Assembly (NCBI GenBank): GCA_942493265.1
Contig: OW818688.1
Location: forward strand, 1,488,001 to 1,552,000
Direction: 5' to 3'
Length of the DNA: 64,000 nt
Origin: UBA12481 sp942493265
GTDB lineage: Bacteria > Bacteroidota > Bacteroidia > Bacteroidales > UBA12481
The notes beneath the pieces are model-generated. The model saw only the letters and a list, made by a program, of their open reading frames with translations, was not told where the DNA came from and searched no databases. Of this stretch, positions 33,239-40,675 are shown piece after piece. How positions within the stretch are numbered: the first letter of the stretch is position 1; every line of letters begins with the position of its first letter. The position numbers and the translations under genes are program-made.

Positions 33239-34327
33239 TTGTTTGATTTCTGGCAAATAATACCCCATTCCACCTTGCTATCTGGCATAGGCGCGATGTT
33301 GCTCGCTGCGCTGGTGTCATTTCTGGCTATCCCGGTGATTGTTCGGGTTGCCAAGGCTAAAGGGCTGACTGATCAGCCGAACCATCGCACCAGTCACAAA
33401 GAATCGACCCCATCATTAGGCGGAGTGGCTATCTTTTCAGGCTTACTACTTGGATCCACGCTGCTTCTACCTCCTAATTCGATAGAAACCAGGCTCAGAT
33501 TTGTTATTGCTGCCACCTTTATCCTCTTTCTGGTTGGTCAGAAGGATGATATCGTTGGATTGTCCTGGCAAAAGAGATTGACTGCCGAGGTGGCTGCCTC
33601 ATTGATCCTGATTGTGATGGGCAACTACCGGTTTACCACATTGTTCGGCCTGTTCGGATTGCATGAGATCCCGATGTGGTTAAGTTTTGTAATCACCCTG
33701 ATTGTTTTTGTTGGCATCATCAATGCATTTAACCTGATTGACGGGATCGACGGATTGGCTAGCGGTACCGGAATCCTGACTTCCTTTTTAATGGGGGTCT
33801 GGCTGTATGGCATCGGTTGGTATGCCATGGCTATCGTGGCCTGGTCGCTGATGGGAGCGCTCCTGCCCTTCTTCTATTTCAACGTTTTTGGCAGGAAGTT
33901 TAAGCTATTCATGGGTGATACCGGTTCGCTGATGATTGGATTGCTGTCGGCTCTTTTTGCTGTTGAGATCTGCGGGGAGGAGCTGCCGGAAACGCATTTA
34001 TTTTATATGAAAGCTGCCCCGGCGGTATTGATTGCCATACTTATTTATCCGCTGTTCGACATGATCCGTGTTGTTTCCATTCGGATTTCAAAAGGTAAGA
34101 GTCCGTTCGTTGCCGATCGCAACCATATTCATCACCTCTTTCTCGATGCCGGCTTTTCGCATCGCCGCAGCACCTTTTATATCCTCATACTGAATAGTAT
34201 GGCTATTGTATGGGCCTTTATTTTCCGAAACAGCTCTATTTGGTTTGTCGGGCTTTCGCTGCTCGGGTTTGCCATACTCGCAACCTATCTGGTGAAGGAG
34301 ATTGTTAAGAAGAGGAGGGTGACTTAG
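33239..34327 (+). CDS. WecA/TagO-type undecaprenyl-phosphate sugar-1-phosphate transferase, copy 2
   Basis: About 362 aa. Start uncertain: TTG 33239 keeps the first membrane segment and lies after the promoter box; ATG 33296 is the next choice. Motifs GQKDDIVGLSWQKR, NLIDGIDGLASG, MGDTGSL and DRNHIHHLFLDAGF match copy 1, and the two share about half their residues, so they are an old duplication. Two initiating transferases side by side may serve two glycans or two sugars. The last residues (RRVT) and the TAG stop are part of a palindromic half-unit (GAGGGTGACTTAGTGG). Confidence 0.87.
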   Translation: MFDFWQIIPHSTLLSGIGAMLLAALVSFLAIPVIVRVAKAKGLTDQPNHRTSHKESTPSLGGVAIFSGLLLGSTLLLPPNSIETRLRFVIAATFILFLVGQKDDIVGLSWQKRLTAEVAASLILIVMGNYRFTTLFGLFGLHEIPMWLSFVITLIVFVGIINAFNLIDGIDGLASGTGILTSFLMGVWLYGIGWYAMAIVAWSLMGALLPFFYFNVFGRKFKLFMGDTGSLMIGLLSALFAVEICGEELPETHLFYMKAAPAVLIAILIYPLFDMIRVVSIRISKGKSPFVADRNHIHHLFLDAGFSHRRSTFYILILNSMAIVWAFIFRNSSIWFVGLSLLGFAILATYLVKEIVKKRRVT

Positions 34328-34583
34328 TGGTGGATGACAAGGCTCCGAGGGTGCCGAAGTAGTGGATGTCACAATACCGAACCCCGTAGGGGTGATATAT
34401 TAATTGCACTGGATGATCCCTGGAATTTATTTCACCCCTATGGGGTTAAATTTTCAATTTTTAATCCACCAGGCTATAATCATTTCAGCCCTACGGGCTT
34501 TAATTTCAGTACTGTATCTCCCTCGAAGCATTGTCATCCACCACTTCGGCACCCTCGGAGCATGGTCATCCACCACCGCCCTT
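34313..34583. repeat. Mixed repeats: half-units and CCCCTACGGGG-type element
   Basis: Half-units at 34313-34365 and 34519-34583. Between them, 34374-34505 holds a different repeat with CCCCGTAGGGG, TTTCACCCCTATGGGGTTAA and CAGCCCTACGGGCTTTAAT blocks, related to 41936-42020. No gene. Confidence 0.85.
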
Positions 34584-34697
34584 CCCTCGGAGAAGTGTCA
34601 TCCCGGCGAAAGCCGGGACCCCGTTCCTCACCGCGAAATTCTTTGAGAGCACTTCTAAAAGGCCTCGGAGTAGCGTGACGGGGTCCCGGCTTTCGCC
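34584..34697 (-). repeat. 135-bp composite element, copy 6, left part (split by IS4)
   Basis: Inverted orientation relative to copy 1. It is cut by the second IS4 copy after plus-strand position 114; the remaining 21 bp are at 36218-36238. Removing the IS and one duplicate restores exactly 135 bp. Confidence 0.92.
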
Positions 34698-36207
34698 TAA
34701 TGGTGCTAACATTATATATTATTTATATTTATTGTAAGATCCACCTGTCTTTAATTTTCTTGGGTAATGCCTTCCGGGTTTTCTTTTGATGATGTGCGCC
34801 AGGATTTCAACTTTCAGCCTTTCCATATCTACCTGGAGACCATCGGGTGTACACCCTGCCTCGACTGTCCATAAGAACGCCATTATTACTCTCAAAGAAT
34901 TCTTGAATGATATCTGTTTTGGGGGAAAAAGCAGTCCCGAGAGTGGACTGCACCATAAGTGTCCGGATCAGGTTGTACGCAATGAAGGCCGCAGCAAGCT
35001 CCTTTCTGACAATGTCATCGGTCTTCCCTCGAAGGATATTGATGTCCATGATGGTCTTAACCTCACGGATGGTAATTTCAATATCCCACCGGGTAAAATA
35101 TTTAAGAATGATATCACATTTGGGAATGTCCTTGTCCAACAATGTCGTGTACAGAACCAGGGTTTTAGTTCCATCCTGAGCTAGAAAGGAAATTCTTCTG
35201 AGTATTAATTTCGCAGGCAAAAGTTCTTCCTTAGGCAGCCATTCAGGATGTTGTCGGGTTTTTACTATTTCGACTATTTCATCTCCGTTTGCCAGCACTT
35301 CAATGACCTTATAATTTCGGTCCCTTTTGCCAGGAACAATGAGATCAAAGCCAAATTTCCGGGCCATGGCAAAAATGGCATAACTATTATATAAATCGTC
35401 CGCCAACAAAAGACAACCCTTTGGAATGCTCTCTGCTAATTGGTAAATCAGAGATAGTTCAGACACCCGCCTGTTGGATAAGGCATAATCATAAATAAGC
35501 CCGCTGCCTTGTTCTATGATTGCCTGAACCAGTGCCTTGGGGTAACCTTCCGGTTTTTCCGCATCATTACATTTAGCTTCATATAATTCTCTAAGTTCTT
35601 TTGTGTCTTGCATTTGAACATAGGTGCCATCGGTAATATAAGTCTTTCGACCATGCCAGGAGTCCTTGGATTCGACATTCTCCCGTGTCTTTCTAAATAT
35701 ATCAAGCAATAGATCAATGTCGATCCGAGTCCTTGCTTTTGAGTAGGCAGCTGTATTGCTTGATACCTCAGCAGAAGCTATGCTTTTGGATATCTTTAGC
35801 TTGTACTTCTTTTTTGGACCTCTCCGAACCTGACTGTTTTCCAAATCCACCTTTCTCTCCAATTCAATCGCTGATTCAGCTTCTTTAATCACCCGGCCCG
35901 AGTGATCTTCAAAAACCCGACCAAATATTGTCACTGCATTTTGAAGCGTTTTATCTTCTTGGGTCGCTGAGTAAACCATGGTCAAAACTGTATTTTCACA
36001 GCTGTAAATTCTATCCCTGGTCTTTTTTTGATCATACTTCTCGATTACTTCATAGGGAAAAACGCTATACAAGCCCTTTAAAAAATCATTCCTAAAGTAA
36101 TCTCTCAAATTGATGCTCTTTTGAAGCGATTCGTTCGGTGTCATAATCTTTGGCTTTAATTGTTTACCAAAGATAATAATATTAATTAGATTATGTTAGC
36201 ACCATTA
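34698..36207 (-). mobile_element. IS4-family insertion sequence, copy B (1510 bp)
   Basis: Same length as copy A (12617-14126) and encodes an identical transposase, in inverted orientation. Terminal repeats are again TAATGGTGCTAACAT, and the target duplication is again GGCTTTCGCC (34688-34697 and 36208-36217). Together the two copies flank 20.6 kb. Confidence 0.95.
34807..36144 (-). CDS. IS4-family DDE transposase (copy B)
   Basis: 445 aa, identical in sequence to the transposase of copy A, with the same D172, D249/250, E356 triad and YREK signature. The start-codon hairpin and the TATCTTTG box are present at the mirrored positions (36146-36175), and the alternative-frame basic C-terminal tail is present as well. 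The identity of the proteins indicates recent transposition or gene conversion. Confidence 0.95.
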   Translation of the reverse strand: MTPNESLQKSINLRDYFRNDFLKGLYSVFPYEVIEKYDQKKTRDRIYSCENTVLTMVYSATQEDKTLQNAVTIFGRVFEDHSGRVIKEAESAIELERKVDLENSQVRRGPKKKYKLKISKSIASAEVSSNTAAYSKARTRIDIDLLLDIFRKTRENVESKDSWHGRKTYITDGTYVQMQDTKELRELYEAKCNDAEKPEGYPKALVQAIIEQGSGLIYDYALSNRRVSELSLIYQLAESIPKGCLLLADDLYNSYAIFAMARKFGFDLIVPGKRDRNYKVIEVLANGDEIVEIVKTRQHPEWLPKEELLPAKLILRRISFLAQDGTKTLVLYTTLLDKDIPKCDIILKYFTRWDIEITIREVKTIMDINILRGKTDDIVRKELAAAFIAYNLIRTLMVQSTLGTAFSPKTDIIQEFFESNNGVLMDSRGRVYTRWSPGRYGKAES

Positions 36208-36345
36208 GGCTTTCGCCGGGATGACAACGCTATGAGGGTGACTTAGTGGTGGATGACAAGGCTCCGAGGGAAGAATACAGGCACTTCTCATCTGCCACTG
36301 CTCCCTTTTCTGTCACCCCCGCGAAGGCGGGGGCTTCCTGATGGA
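36208..36345. repeat. Right end of split element and further units
   Basis: 36208-36238 completes composite copy 6. A half-unit follows (GGTGGATGACAAGGCTCCG), then a CCCCCGCGAAGGCGGGGG hairpin (about 36316-36333) that forms the last codons and TGA stop of the minus-strand WbpB-like gene. Confidence 0.88.
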
Positions 36346-37227
36346 GTTCACCAGTTCAATCGCCCCCCTGGTTTCTCCGATCCCGAACCCTCTGCCGGCC
36401 AGTATCTCCTGATAACTAAGTGTATGCAGATCGGTGAATCCTTCGGAGAATTCGATGGGCTGATTATTCATGGTGAGCTGGCGGAAGGTGCGCTGGCCCT
36501 TATCCTTTATGGTGCAGGGGAGATCTTTTTCATCGATGGAGAGGAACCATTCCACATCGGCATTTTTTAAAATCAGCTCGCCCTGGGCCTTATCGCGTTG
36601 ATAGAGAATTACTTTGCTTTGGTCGACAGCGCCGAACAGGGAGATCAGTAAATCAAAGAAGTGTATGCCGATATTGGTGGCGATGCCTCCGGATTTGGCC
36701 TCATCACCCTTCCAGGAGTGGTGATACCAGGATCCCCGTGGGGTAATGTAGGTTAATTTGATTTTCTGGCGGCCGGTGGCGGGCAGCTGAATGCCGCTGA
36801 CGGATGCATGCAAGCGGAGCTGCAGGATATTCCAGATACGGCGGCCGGTTTCGCGTTCAAACTGCTCCAGCGTATCGATATTCCAGGGGTTGAGCACCAT
36901 CGGTTTTTCGCAAATGGCATCGGCTCCCGAGCGTAAGGCCCAGCGTATATGGGCATCGTGGAGGTAGTTGGGACTGCAGATACTTACGTAATCTATCTGC
37001 CCGGATGGATTGGGACCGGCAGCCTGTGAACGGCGGCGCTTATCTACATGACGGTCGAACCGCTCGAACTCGGTGAAAAAATCGGCTTGGGGAAAATACT
37101 GATCCAGGATTCCAACACTGTCGTGCGGATCGATGGCGCACAGAAGGTTATTTCCCGTTTCCTTGATGGCTTTGAGGTGTCGGGGTGCTACATACCCGGC
37201 AGCTCCGATGAGGGCAAAGTTTTTCAT
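36313..37227 (-). CDS. WbpB-like Gfo/Idh/MocA oxidoreductase (UDP-GlcNAcA 3-dehydrogenase type)
   Basis: 304 aa. NFALIGAAGYVAPRHLKAIK is the NAD-binding N-terminus of WbpB-like proteins, and DSVGILDQYFPQADFFTEFE with RFDRHVDKRRR follows the family closely; the catalytic EKPMVLNPWN lies near 105 and GGIATNIGIHFFDLL near 188. The enzyme oxidises C3 of UDP-N-acetylglucosaminuronic acid on the way to 2,3-diacetamido uronic acids, so it fits with the UDP-sugar dehydrogenase at 14423. The C-terminal PPPSRG and TGA stop come from a palindromic repeat. ATG at 37227. Confidence 0.88.
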   Translation of the reverse strand: MKNFALIGAAGYVAPRHLKAIKETGNNLLCAIDPHDSVGILDQYFPQADFFTEFERFDRHVDKRRRSQAAGPNPSGQIDYVSICSPNYLHDAHIRWALRSGADAICEKPMVLNPWNIDTLEQFERETGRRIWNILQLRLHASVSGIQLPATGRQKIKLTYITPRGSWYHHSWKGDEAKSGGIATNIGIHFFDLLISLFGAVDQSKVILYQRDKAQGELILKNADVEWFLSIDEKDLPCTIKDKGQRTFRQLTMNNQPIEFSEGFTDLHTLSYQEILAGRGFGIGETRGAIELVNSIRKPPPSRG

Positions 37228-37273
37228 GAATCAGAGGCGATGTTTGCGTAAAGATAAATTATAATTTAGCGGA

Positions 37274-38008
37274 ATGGGGATTTTCAGTAAAGCCAAGCCT
37301 TTTTATCACGATTTCTCGCAGATTGGGGTCGATATTCACAGTCACGTGTTGCCCGGCATGGATGATGGCTCCCCGTCGATCGACGAATCCCTGAAGATGC
37401 TGCGGGCGATGGCCGGCGCGGGTTTTCGCAAGATCATCACCACTCCGCATGTGAGTACCGGTAACTATCCGAATACCAGGGAGAAGATCCTCGGGCAGAT
37501 GCACCATCTCCGTGAGGTGATTGAACAGGAAGGGATAGCCATTGAGCTGGAGGCATCCGCCGAATATCATATGGATTTTGAATTTCTGGGCAAAGTTCAG
37601 TCGGGCGAGGTGATCGCTGTCGGTAAAAAGAATTATCTGCTTATCGAACTCCCTTTCATGGAGCCTTCTTTTTCGTATGATGAGATATTGTTTCAGGTGC
37701 AATTACTTGATTATGAGCCGATAATCGCTCATCCGGAACGCTATTCATGGCTGATGACAAAGAAGCGTTTGTATGAGGGAATGAAAAACCGGGGGATGCT
37801 TTTCCAGATGAATATCAATTCGCTGAACGGCTTATACGGATTGCCGGCAAAGCTTGCCGCGCATCAGCTGATTGATGCCGGATGGATTGAATTTATTGGC
37901 ACCGATGCCCACTATACCGGTCATATCACCTCTTTGTCGAAGGTTTTGTATCAGAAGCATTTTGCGAAGCTGGTTGAAAGCGGGAAGCTCCTGAACGCTG
38001 GCCTTTGA
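37274..38008 (+). CDS. CpsB/YwqE-like PHP-domain tyrosine phosphatase
   Basis: 244 aa. Metal-binding motifs of the PHP fold are in order: DIHSHVLPGMDDG near 20, TTPHVS near 56, ELEASAEYHM near 95, IAHPERY near 153, GTDAH near 214. Such enzymes dephosphorylate BY-kinases that control capsule or exopolysaccharide export in Gram-positives, and homologs sit in polysaccharide loci of Bacteroidota. ATG at 37274, 46 bp from the divergent WbpB-like gene. It precedes ispG by 22 bp, so may be co-transcribed with it. Confidence 0.9.
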   Translation: MGIFSKAKPFYHDFSQIGVDIHSHVLPGMDDGSPSIDESLKMLRAMAGAGFRKIITTPHVSTGNYPNTREKILGQMHHLREVIEQEGIAIELEASAEYHMDFEFLGKVQSGEVIAVGKKNYLLIELPFMEPSFSYDEILFQVQLLDYEPIIAHPERYSWLMTKKRLYEGMKNRGMLFQMNINSLNGLYGLPAKLAAHQLIDAGWIEFIGTDAHYTGHITSLSKVLYQKHFAKLVESGKLLNAGL

Positions 38009-38030
38009 TTTCTTTTGTACTTTTGGTCCA

Positions 38031-39191
38031 ATGAATTTTCAAAGACGATTAACGCGTGTTATTGATATTGGTGGGGTGCCGCTGGGCGGGACCTGGCCGG
38101 TACGGGTGCAGACCATGACGAATCTGCCTACGTCGGATATTGACGGACAGGTGGCGCAGATTCTGCGCGCGGTGGAGGCGGGTGCGGAGTATGTGAGGAT
38201 CACGACGCCAACATTGAAGGATGTGGAGTGGCTGAAGGAGATAAAAGACGAGCTGGGGAGGAGGGAGGTCCCCGCCTTCGCGGGGATGACAGCCCCCGCC
38301 TTCGCGGGGGTGACAGAGAAGGGGGCGGTGCCGTTGATTGCGGACGTTCATTTTTCGCCGAAGGTGGCGATGGCGGCGGCGAGGGTGGCGGCGAAGGTGA
38401 GGATCAATCCGGGCAATTTTGCTAAAACTTTTGAGGGTATGGCCGAGGCAATGCGTCCGCTATTGCAGGTATGTAAGGAGCACGGAACCGCCCTTCGCAT
38501 CGGGACCAATCACGGCAGTTTATCGGAACGTATTCTGGATCAGTATGGTGACACGCCGGAGGGGATGGTTCAGGCCACGCTTGAGGCCGTGCGCATTTGC
38601 CGGTCGGAAAATTTCCACGAAATCGTATTATCACTCAAATCATCGAACGTAAAAATAATGGTGGAGGCCACCCGGCTGCTGGTTCAGCGGATGGATGAGG
38701 AGGAGATGGATTATCCGCTTCATCTGGGCGTGACGGAGGCCGGCGAAGGCGAGGACGGGAGGCTGAAATCGGCTATCGGCATCGGATCGCTGCTGGTTGA
38801 CGGCATCGGGGATACCATCCGCGTATCGCTCACGGAAGATCCTGAATTCGAAATTCCGGTGGCTTATGGCATATTGCAGGCCTCGAGGGCACGGATTACG
38901 CGAACGGAATATATCAGCTGTCCGGGTTGCGGACGCACTACTTTTAAGCTGCAGGAGGCCGTGAAGCGGGTGAAAGAAGCCACGGCACATCTCACCGGAC
39001 TGAAAATCGCCGTGATGGGATGTATCGTGAACGGTCCGGGTGAAATGGCCGATGCCGATTATGGATACGTCGGCGCCGGTCCTGGTAAAGTGCATATCTA
39101 CAAGGGAAAAGAGGCAATACTCAAAAATATTTCAGAGGACGAGGCGGTTGAAAAATTACTGGAGATCATAAATTATGTCGATAACAGTTAA
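38031..39191 (+). CDS. ispG: 4-hydroxy-3-methylbut-2-en-1-yl diphosphate synthase (IspG) with in-frame repeat
   Basis: 386 aa. It converts MEcPP to HMBPP in the MEP isoprenoid pathway. It has the TIM-barrel start (VRVQTMTNLPTSDIDGQVAQ), VKIMVEATRLL in the middle and the C-terminal [4Fe-4S] cysteines in CPGCGRTTF and GCIVNGPGEMADADYG. Residues ~78-99 (EVPAFAGMTAPAFAGVTEKG) are a translated pair of palindromic repeat units, inserted in the loop just before the PLIADVHF strand. It is the short form of IspG apart from this insert. The essential role suggests the insert is tolerated. Its end overlaps the next gene by 17 bp. Confidence 0.93.
   Translation: MNFQRRLTRVIDIGGVPLGGTWPVRVQTMTNLPTSDIDGQVAQILRAVEAGAEYVRITTPTLKDVEWLKEIKDELGRREVPAFAGMTAPAFAGVTEKGAVPLIADVHFSPKVAMAAARVAAKVRINPGNFAKTFEGMAEAMRPLLQVCKEHGTALRIGTNHGSLSERILDQYGDTPEGMVQATLEAVRICRSENFHEIVLSLKSSNVKIMVEATRLLVQRMDEEEMDYPLHLGVTEAGEGEDGRLKSAIGIGSLLVDGIGDTIRVSLTEDPEFEIPVAYGILQASRARITRTEYISCPGCGRTTFKLQEAVKRVKEATAHLTGLKIAVMGCIVNGPGEMADADYGYVGAGPGKVHIYKGKEAILKNISEDEAVEKLLEIINYVDNS
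38262..38327. repeat. In-frame palindromic unit pair in ispG
   Basis: Two hairpins, GTCCCCGCCTTCGCGGGGAT and CCCCCGCCTTCGCGGGGGTG, joined by GACAG and followed by AGAAGGGGGCGG. The same double unit with the same tail occurs at 2598-2660 and at the 3' end of the NagB-like gene. Confidence 0.93.
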
Positions 39192-39882
39192 GGGAATTAC
39201 GAAGCTCTACGGGGAGCAAAAGGCGCTCGACAATGTTTCCTTCAAGGTAAACACGGGCGAGGTGGTGGGCTTTATAGGTCCCAATGGCGCCGGAAAATCC
39301 ACCATGATGAAGATCATCACGGGATATCTGCCACAGTCGCAGGGCGAAGTGGAGGTGAACGATCTGAATACCCTGGAGCACGGACTGGAAATCAGGCGGA
39401 TGATCGGTTATCTGCCCGAGAACAATCCGCTGTATGTGGAAATGTATATCAGGGAATACCTTACCATGGTGGCCAATCTATATGGTATTAAGGGTATTGC
39501 GTGTAAAAAGGCGGTCGAGGATATGGTTGAGCAAACCGGGTTGGGACCGGAGCAGCATAAAAAGATCGGGGCCCTTTCGAAGGGATACCGGCAGCGGGTG
39601 GGGCTGGCGCAGGCGCTGATCCATGATCCGTCGGTACTGATTTTAGATGAGCCCACCACGGGACTTGATCCGAACCAGATCGTGGAGATCCGGAAATTCA
39701 TCGACGGGCTGGGCAAGAAAAAGACCATCCTGCTCTCGACGCATATCATGCAGGAAGTGGAGGCGATCTGCGACCGGGTGGTCATCATCAATCTGGGCAA
39801 AATTGTTGCCGACGAAACCACTGCCGAGCTGCGGAAAAAGGAGAGCAGTCTCGAAAAAGTTTTCCAGAAGCTCACCAAATGA
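39175..39882 (+). CDS. ABC transporter ATP-binding protein, GldA-like
   Basis: 235 aa. Walker A GPNGAGKST near 37, signature LSKGYRQRVGLAQ near 137, Walker B VLILDEPTTGLDPNQ near 158, His in STHIMQEVEAICD near 188. RMIGYLPENNPLYVEMYIRE and KKIGALSKGYRQR are characteristic of GldA, the gliding/secretion-linked ABC ATPase of Bacteroidota, although it is shorter at the C-terminus than typical GldA (~300 aa). The membrane partners are not in this window. Start overlaps the ispG stop by 17 bp and the stop overlaps the next start by 4 bp. Confidence 0.85.
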   Translation: MSITVKGITKLYGEQKALDNVSFKVNTGEVVGFIGPNGAGKSTMMKIITGYLPQSQGEVEVNDLNTLEHGLEIRRMIGYLPENNPLYVEMYIREYLTMVANLYGIKGIACKKAVEDMVEQTGLGPEQHKKIGALSKGYRQRVGLAQALIHDPSVLILDEPTTGLDPNQIVEIRKFIDGLGKKKTILLSTHIMQEVEAICDRVVIINLGKIVADETTAELRKKESSLEKVFQKLTK

Positions 39883-40499
39883 ACGGCATAAAGAATATTC
39901 TGTTCGACCTTGGCGGGGTATTGATGAACATTGATTTTGACCGGACGTTCAACGCATTTGAGGTAATTGGATTTCGCGGTGCGGGTGAGGCATTTCAGGA
40001 TCCGGAGATCAACCGCCTGTGCATGGAATTTGAGACGGGTGTATATTGTTCAATTGAGATGCGGAGGAAATTCCGCGAGATGACCGGCTTCAAATGTACG
40101 GATGAACAGTTTGATAAGGCCTGGAATGCCCTGTTGATCGACTTTCCGCCCGTGCGCATCCGGCGTGTTGAGGAGGTGGCAAAAAAGTACAAAACGTATC
40201 TTCTCAGCAATACCAACCCGATCCATGCCCGGCATTTCAATGCTGAGCTGAATAAACATTTTGGCTATGAATCGCTTGATCATCTGCTCGATAAGGCCTG
40301 GTATTCGCACAATCTCGGATTGCGCAAACCCGACGAGCGCATTTTTGAGCGGGTTTTGAAGGTGAGCAAGCTGAATGCTTCCGAAACGCTCTTCCTCGAC
40401 GACTCGCTGATCAACATCAGGGCTGCCGAATCGCTCGGCATCCAGGCGAAGCTGATCACGGAGGAGTTTGGGGTGATTGAGGCGCTGGAGGGGTACTAA
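39879..40499 (+). CDS. HAD-superfamily hydrolase (subfamily IA)
   Basis: 206 aa. The four HAD motifs are visible: nucleophile in FDLGGVLMNIDFD (Asp10), LLSNTNPIHA near 110, Lys in LRKPDERIFER near 148 and FLDDSLINIRAA near 171. Small helical cap between motifs I and II. It is a phosphatase of unknown substrate, similar to YihX-type sugar phosphatases. ATGA overlap with the ABC gene indicates coupled translation in an ispG-ABC-HAD operon. Confidence 0.9.
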   Translation: MNGIKNILFDLGGVLMNIDFDRTFNAFEVIGFRGAGEAFQDPEINRLCMEFETGVYCSIEMRRKFREMTGFKCTDEQFDKAWNALLIDFPPVRIRRVEEVAKKYKTYLLSNTNPIHARHFNAELNKHFGYESLDHLLDKAWYSHNLGLRKPDERIFERVLKVSKLNASETLFLDDSLINIRAAESLGIQAKLITEEFGVIEALEGY

Positions 40500-40507
40500 G
40501 CCTGCGG

Positions 40508-40660
40508 CGTAAAGAGGGTGAAGAATGTTGAGGGGGTGAGGAGGTTAAGGGCGTTAAGGGGGTGAAGAAAGTGACGAACGTTATAGGGGTAAGGTTGTTG
40601 TAGGGGCGATCTGCGATCGCCCGGATAAATGTAAAGAATGTTAAGATTGTAAAGAATGGT
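40508..40660. repeat. GTAAAGAATGTTAAG microsatellite and GGGCGAT palindrome
   Basis: Intergenic run of 9-bp-like units (GTGAAGAATGTTGAGGGGG, GTTAAGGGCGTTAAGGGGG), related to the VK-coding tract in the NagB-like gene. At about 40606-40624 it contains GGGCGATCTGCGATCGCCC, a separate small palindrome. No gene. Confidence 0.8.
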
Positions 40661-40675
40661 AAAACGAATTTTTCA

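Noticed and set aside
34807..35184. Open frames on the strand opposite the IS4 transposase (132 aa and 90 aa)
   Set aside because: They occur identically antisense to both transposase copies and have no features of their own.
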